From NCBI GenBank assembly GCA_002340515.1, contig DDMF01000151.1:1199-17565 (forward strand): a stretch of DNA of 16,367 bases, in the 5' to 3' direction. A program made the translations under genes and the position numbers. The notes beneath the pieces were generated by a model, which had not been told where the DNA came from, did no database searches, and worked only from the letters and a program-made list of their open reading frames with translations. Positions 13,206 through 16,367 of the stretch are shown piece after piece; position 1 is the first letter of the stretch, and each line of letters opens with the position of its first letter. This stretch comes from Rhodobacteraceae bacterium UBA2553 (lineage in GTDB: Bacteria > Pseudomonadota > Alphaproteobacteria > Rhodobacterales > Rhodobacteraceae).

Positions 13206-13933
13206 GACCTGGCCCCGTCATCCCCACCGGTGGGCAATTCATAATTGGGGGCATTGCCTTTTGGGCGGGCCTCTTCCGGCATATCACCCGTCACCAAATA
13301 GATCACCTGATCGGCGATCGAGGTGACGTGATCCCCCATGCGTTCGATGTTTTTGGCGATAAAATGCAGGTGCATACAGGATGAAATATTGCGCGGATCT
13401 TCCATCATAAAGGTCAGGAACTCACGGAACAACGCGTTGTACATCTGATCCACTTCGATGTCGCGGTGGCGCACGTCTTGCGCCAAATCCACGTCGCGGC
13501 GGATATAGGCGTCCAGCACATCCGACAACATCAGCTGCACCTCAACCGCCATGCGTTTGATCGCACCAGATGCCCCATCGATGGGTTGCATATGCACCAA
13601 AACACTGGTGCGTTTGGCCATATTTTTCGCGTAATCCCCAACCCGTTCAAGGTTGGCGGCAATGCGCATCACGGTCAGAACGGTGCGAAGATCAGACGCA
13701 ATTGGTTGGCGCAACGCCAGCAAACGCGCGCATTCTTCCTGGATCTGCGTGTCCAACGCGTCGATTTTCTTGTCGGCTTTGCGCACGGCATCCGCCAACT
13801 CTTCATCGCGGCGTTTTAACGACTTGGCACCGTCGCGAATGGCAGTTTCCACCAGCCCGCCCATTTTCATCACATGGGCCTGAATTTCTTCAAGATCCCG
13901 GTCAAAGGCGGATGCGATATGTTGATCAATCAT
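13202..13933 (-). CDS. phoU: Phosphate signalling protein PhoU
   Basis: PhoU is a peripheral helical protein that links the Pst transporter to the PhoR-PhoB pair and keeps the regulon off when phosphate is plentiful. The 243-residue protein has two similar three-helix bundles, each with the metal-binding signature ERxGD: ERVGD at residues 96-100 and ERMGD at 197-201. The flanking segments MRIAANLERVGDYAKNMAKR and FIAKNIERMGDHVTSIADQV show the internal duplication well. A short polar tail follows residue 217. It lies 17 bases after pstB and overlaps phoB by four bases, the normal order in alphaproteobacteria. Control is expected from a Pho box beyond the right edge. Confidence 0.96.
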   Translation of the reverse strand: MIDQHIASAFDRDLEEIQAHVMKMGGLVETAIRDGAKSLKRRDEELADAVRKADKKIDALDTQIQEECARLLALRQPIASDLRTVLTVMRIAANLERVGDYAKNMAKRTSVLVHMQPIDGASGAIKRMAVEVQLMLSDVLDAYIRRDVDLAQDVRHRDIEVDQMYNALFREFLTFMMEDPRNISSCMHLHFIAKNIERMGDHVTSIADQVIYLVTGDMPEEARPKGNAPNYELPTGGDDGARS

Positions 13934-13950
13934 GTGTCTGTCCCCTGCCC

Positions 13951-14748
13951 TTAACCGATCCGGCCCGTGATGTAACTCTCGGTGCGTGGATCTTCGGGAT
14001 TGGTGAAAATCTTGGTGGTGTCATCATATTCCACAAGGTTGCCCATGTGGAAAAAAGCGGTTTTCTGGCTGACACGCGCGGCTTGTTGCATCGAGTGGGT
14101 GACAATCACCACCGAAAAGTTTTCGCGCAACTCGTCAATCAGCTCTTCAACCTGTGCTGTGGCGATGGGATCCAGCGCGGAACACGGCTCGTCCATCAGC
14201 AAAACTTCCGGCTCGGTTGCCACAGCGCGGGCAATGCACAGACGCTGTTGTTGCCCACCTGAAAGCCCCGTTCCGGGCGCGTGCAAACGGTCTTTCACCT
14301 CGTTCCAAATCGCGCCACGACGCAGAGATTTCTCAACAATATCATCAAGGTCCGCCTTGTTGCGCGCCAAACCATGAATGCGCGGGCCGTAAGCCACATT
14401 GTCATAAATCGACTTGGGGAACGGGTTGGGCTTTTGAAATACCATGCCCACTTTCGCCCGGAGCTGCACCGGGTCCACCCGTTTGTCATAGATGTCTTCA
14501 CCGTCAAGAAAAATATCACCCGTCACCCGGCAGATATCAATCGTGTCATTCATCCGATTGAGACAGCGCAGAAAGGTCGATTTCCCACAACCAGACGGGC
14601 CAATAAAGGCCGTCACGGTGTTGTCCTCGATCTCGACATTTACGTCTTTGATCGCATGGGTGTCGCCGTAATGCACCTGCACGTTTTTGGCTGAGATCTT
14701 TGAGGTTTTCATCTCTAAGGCTTTCTCGATTTTCGTCATATCGTTCAT
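13951..14748 (-). CDS. pstB: Phosphate ABC transporter ATP-binding protein PstB
   Basis: PstB is the ATPase that powers high-affinity phosphate import through PstC-PstA. The 265-residue protein is of normal length. It has Walker A GPSGCGKST at 50-58, the Q-loop Gln105 in VFQKPNPFP, the signature LSGGQQQRL at 162-170, Walker B VLLMDEP at 182-188 with SALDP after it, and the H-loop His218 in THSM. The FQKPNPFPKSIYDNVAYGPR stretch is specific to PstB among ABC ATPases. The ATG at 14748 has AGGA eight bases ahead and leaves a 37-base gap after pstA. An upstream in-frame ATG would overlap pstA and adds residues foreign to the family. Confidence 0.97.
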   Translation of the reverse strand: MNDMTKIEKALEMKTSKISAKNVQVHYGDTHAIKDVNVEIEDNTVTAFIGPSGCGKSTFLRCLNRMNDTIDICRVTGDIFLDGEDIYDKRVDPVQLRAKVGMVFQKPNPFPKSIYDNVAYGPRIHGLARNKADLDDIVEKSLRRGAIWNEVKDRLHAPGTGLSGGQQQRLCIARAVATEPEVLLMDEPCSALDPIATAQVEELIDELRENFSVVIVTHSMQQAARVSQKTAFFHMGNLVEYDDTTKIFTNPEDPRTESYITGRIG

Positions 14749-14785
14749 TGTCGTGGTCCTTTCTGGGGGCCCATTTCGGTGCGGC

Positions 14786-16144
14786 CTACCAGCGGCGCTC
14801 AAATCGTCGGCGCAGGATGATTGCGATGATATTCATGGTCATCAGGAACAGAAGCAAGATAATGATCCCGCCCCACGCCCGTTCATAATAAGCAGGGTCC
14901 GCACGTTTCGCCCATTCATAGATCTGCGCCGGCATGGCGGAGTTGGGGCTGAGGAACCCTTCGATCAGACCTTCGGGCGGATTGGATGCGATATAGCCGA
15001 CCATGCCAATCAGCAAAAGCGGCGCGGTTTCCCCAAGCGCTTGCGCCAGACCAATGATGGTTCCGGTCAGAATACCGGGCATTGCCAGGGGCAGCACGTG
15101 ATGAAACACGGTTTGCATTTTGGAGGCACCAATCCCCAAAGCCGCTTCGCGGATCGAGGGTGGCACAGCCTTCAAAGACGCACGGGTTGAAATGATGATT
15201 GTCGGCAGGGTCATCAAGGTCAGCACCAGCCCCCCAACCAAGGGGGCGGATTGTGGCAGATGGGCAAATTGGATGAACACGGCCAGACCCAAAATCCCGA
15301 ACACAATCGACGGCACCGCGGCAAGGTTCGAGATGTTCACCTCGATCAGATCCGTGAACCAGTTCTGACGCGCAAATTCTTCCAGGTAAATGGATGCGGC
15401 CACACCGATCGGTAAAGCGGCGGCCAACACCACAATCATCATGAAAAAGCTGCCCAACATCGACACGCCGATCCCGGCCTGTTCGGGGCGACTTTCCGAG
15501 GCATCCGCGCCGGTGATAAAGGACATATTGAACCCTTTGCGCGCAATGCCAGCGTCCCGTAAAGCGTCAACCAGATCCAAATGCTCCGGCGTCAGGTTCT
15601 TGTCGCGCGCAAGGCTTTCGCGGCTGACGCGCCCCTTCAGATATCCATCCACACGGGACGACGCGAGCAATTTGAACTCCACCGTGTCGCCAATACGATC
15701 CGGGTTTGTGATGACAAATTCCCGCAGCTGACCCGCCGCGCCGGACGACAGCATCTTGCGCAGATCTTTGCCTTTGGTGAAAGGCGTCTTAACCCCAACC
15801 TCTTCAATGGCGCGCCGAAGGGCGTCGTCAATCAGTGGGTTATAGCCAAAGGTCGTGACCTTCTTGATGGCCTCAATATCGCGGGTGCCGGATTTGTCCA
15901 GCTTCGCCTCGAGCAGCTCGACCTGAAGGGTCAGAGTGGTCTGTTGAAACGCCCCTACCCCTTTGAAAAAGATAGAGGATATCAACAACACCAGAAACAC
16001 AAGACCAATGGCAATGGCGGTGATGCCATAGGCGCGGAACCGTTTTTCAGACGCATTGCGGCGGGCGGTATGGGCGTCTTGCGCCAGCAAGGAATTTGCG
16101 GGTTTCGGTGGGTGCGCGGCCGTCATGTCGGTCATATCACTCAT
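14786..16144 (-). CDS. pstA: Phosphate ABC transporter permease PstA with large N-terminal insert
   Basis: PstA is one of the two membrane subunits of the phosphate importer. At 452 residues it is much longer than the roughly 300-residue E. coli protein. A cytoplasmic start leads to a first membrane segment at about 38-60. A soluble, probably periplasmic region of some 160 residues (about 65-225) follows, matching the DUF3333-type extension known from alphaproteobacterial PstA. The permease core then has about five segments, with the coupling motif EAALGIGASKMQTVFHHVLP starting near residue 333 and GETAPLLLIG after it. The ATG overlaps the pstC stop as ATGA. Confidence 0.95.
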   Translation of the reverse strand: MSDMTDMTAAHPPKPANSLLAQDAHTARRNASEKRFRAYGITAIAIGLVFLVLLISSIFFKGVGAFQQTTLTLQVELLEAKLDKSGTRDIEAIKKVTTFGYNPLIDDALRRAIEEVGVKTPFTKGKDLRKMLSSGAAGQLREFVITNPDRIGDTVEFKLLASSRVDGYLKGRVSRESLARDKNLTPEHLDLVDALRDAGIARKGFNMSFITGADASESRPEQAGIGVSMLGSFFMMIVVLAAALPIGVAASIYLEEFARQNWFTDLIEVNISNLAAVPSIVFGILGLAVFIQFAHLPQSAPLVGGLVLTLMTLPTIIISTRASLKAVPPSIREAALGIGASKMQTVFHHVLPLAMPGILTGTIIGLAQALGETAPLLLIGMVGYIASNPPEGLIEGFLSPNSAMPAQIYEWAKRADPAYYERAWGGIIILLLFLMTMNIIAIILRRRFERRW

Positions 16145-16367
16145 TCGTATTGCTCCCGGTATTTGCGCACGATGTAAAGCGCAAGGACGTTCAGCCCGAG
16201 GGTCAGGATGAAAAGGGTCATGCCAAGTGCAAAGGCCACCAGCGCTTCGGGGCTGGCAAAATCGGCGTCGCCTGTCAGCTGAGAGACGATCTTGGCGGTC
16301 ACGGTGGTCATCGCCTCAAAGGGGTTCATCGACAGGCGCGCGGCGGCCCCGGCCCCCATAACCACAA
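16141..16367 (-). CDS. pstC: Phosphate ABC transporter permease PstC, C-terminal end (partial)
   Basis: Only the last 75 or so codons lie inside the window; the gene continues past the right edge. The visible part includes GAGAAARLSMNPFEAMTTVTAKI, typical of the PstC C-terminal permease domain. A final membrane segment (LGMTLFILTLGLNVLALYIV) and a basic tail KYREQYE follow. It overlaps pstA by four bases. Context makes the assignment firm although the conserved coupling loop is outside the window. Confidence 0.9.
   Translation of the reverse strand, partial: VVMGAGAAARLSMNPFEAMTTVTAKIVSQLTGDADFASPEALVAFALGMTLFILTLGLNVLALYIVRKYREQYE

Overview
The window looks like a chromosomal segment of an alphaproteobacterium, most likely a marine Rhodobacterales (Roseobacter-group) member. 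This rests on the overall protein character, the moderately GC-rich codon use, a PstA with a large N-terminal periplasmic insert, and the rpsB-tsf, psuK-psuG and pstCAB-phoU-phoB blocks. It is mostly core and housekeeping sequence. I see no CRISPR array, transposase, phage module, tRNA or rRNA.

Layout from left to right: the 3' end of a cupin-domain (probably HTH-cupin) regulator on +; an unrecognised, A/T-richer + gene for a 195-residue protein with an amphipathic, Gly/Lys/Leu-rich centre and one hydrophobic segment; a shared hairpin terminator; a large periplasmic peptide-binding protein (YejA-like, SBP family 5) on - without its permease genes; a probable free-standing small RNA on + with its own promoter, two hairpins and an eight-T terminator; then a + pair, D-3-hydroxybutyrate dehydrogenase and a patatin-like hydrolase.

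The patatin gene meets, tail to tail with a 4-base gap, a - strand pair: a DUF502 membrane protein and a LysE/ArgO-type exporter that begins at a TTG overlapping the DUF502 stop. Upstream on the same strand is psuK-psuG (pseudouridine breakdown, ATGA overlap). Divergent from psuK is the rpsB-tsf translation block on +, with a clear promoter, a structured rpsB leader, an intergenic hairpin and a strong terminator after tsf.

After a structured, apparently non-coding stretch of about 0.3 kb comes a - strand pair: type II 3-dehydroquinase (aroQ) followed by a LuxR-family regulator whose sensor domain lacks the usual acyl-homoserine-lactone-binding aspartate. The window ends with the phosphate operon on -, in the order pstC (partial), pstA, pstB, phoU, phoB, tightly packed with ATGA overlaps. 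pstS and phoR would lie beyond the right edge.

The best leads for something undescribed are the sRNA near 3051-3125, the amphipathic protein at 472-1059, the aroQ-luxR solo pair with an inverted repeat at its putative promoter, the rpsB leader with a possible pseudoknot, and the structured gap after tsf. No known multi-gene defence or secretion system was recognised.
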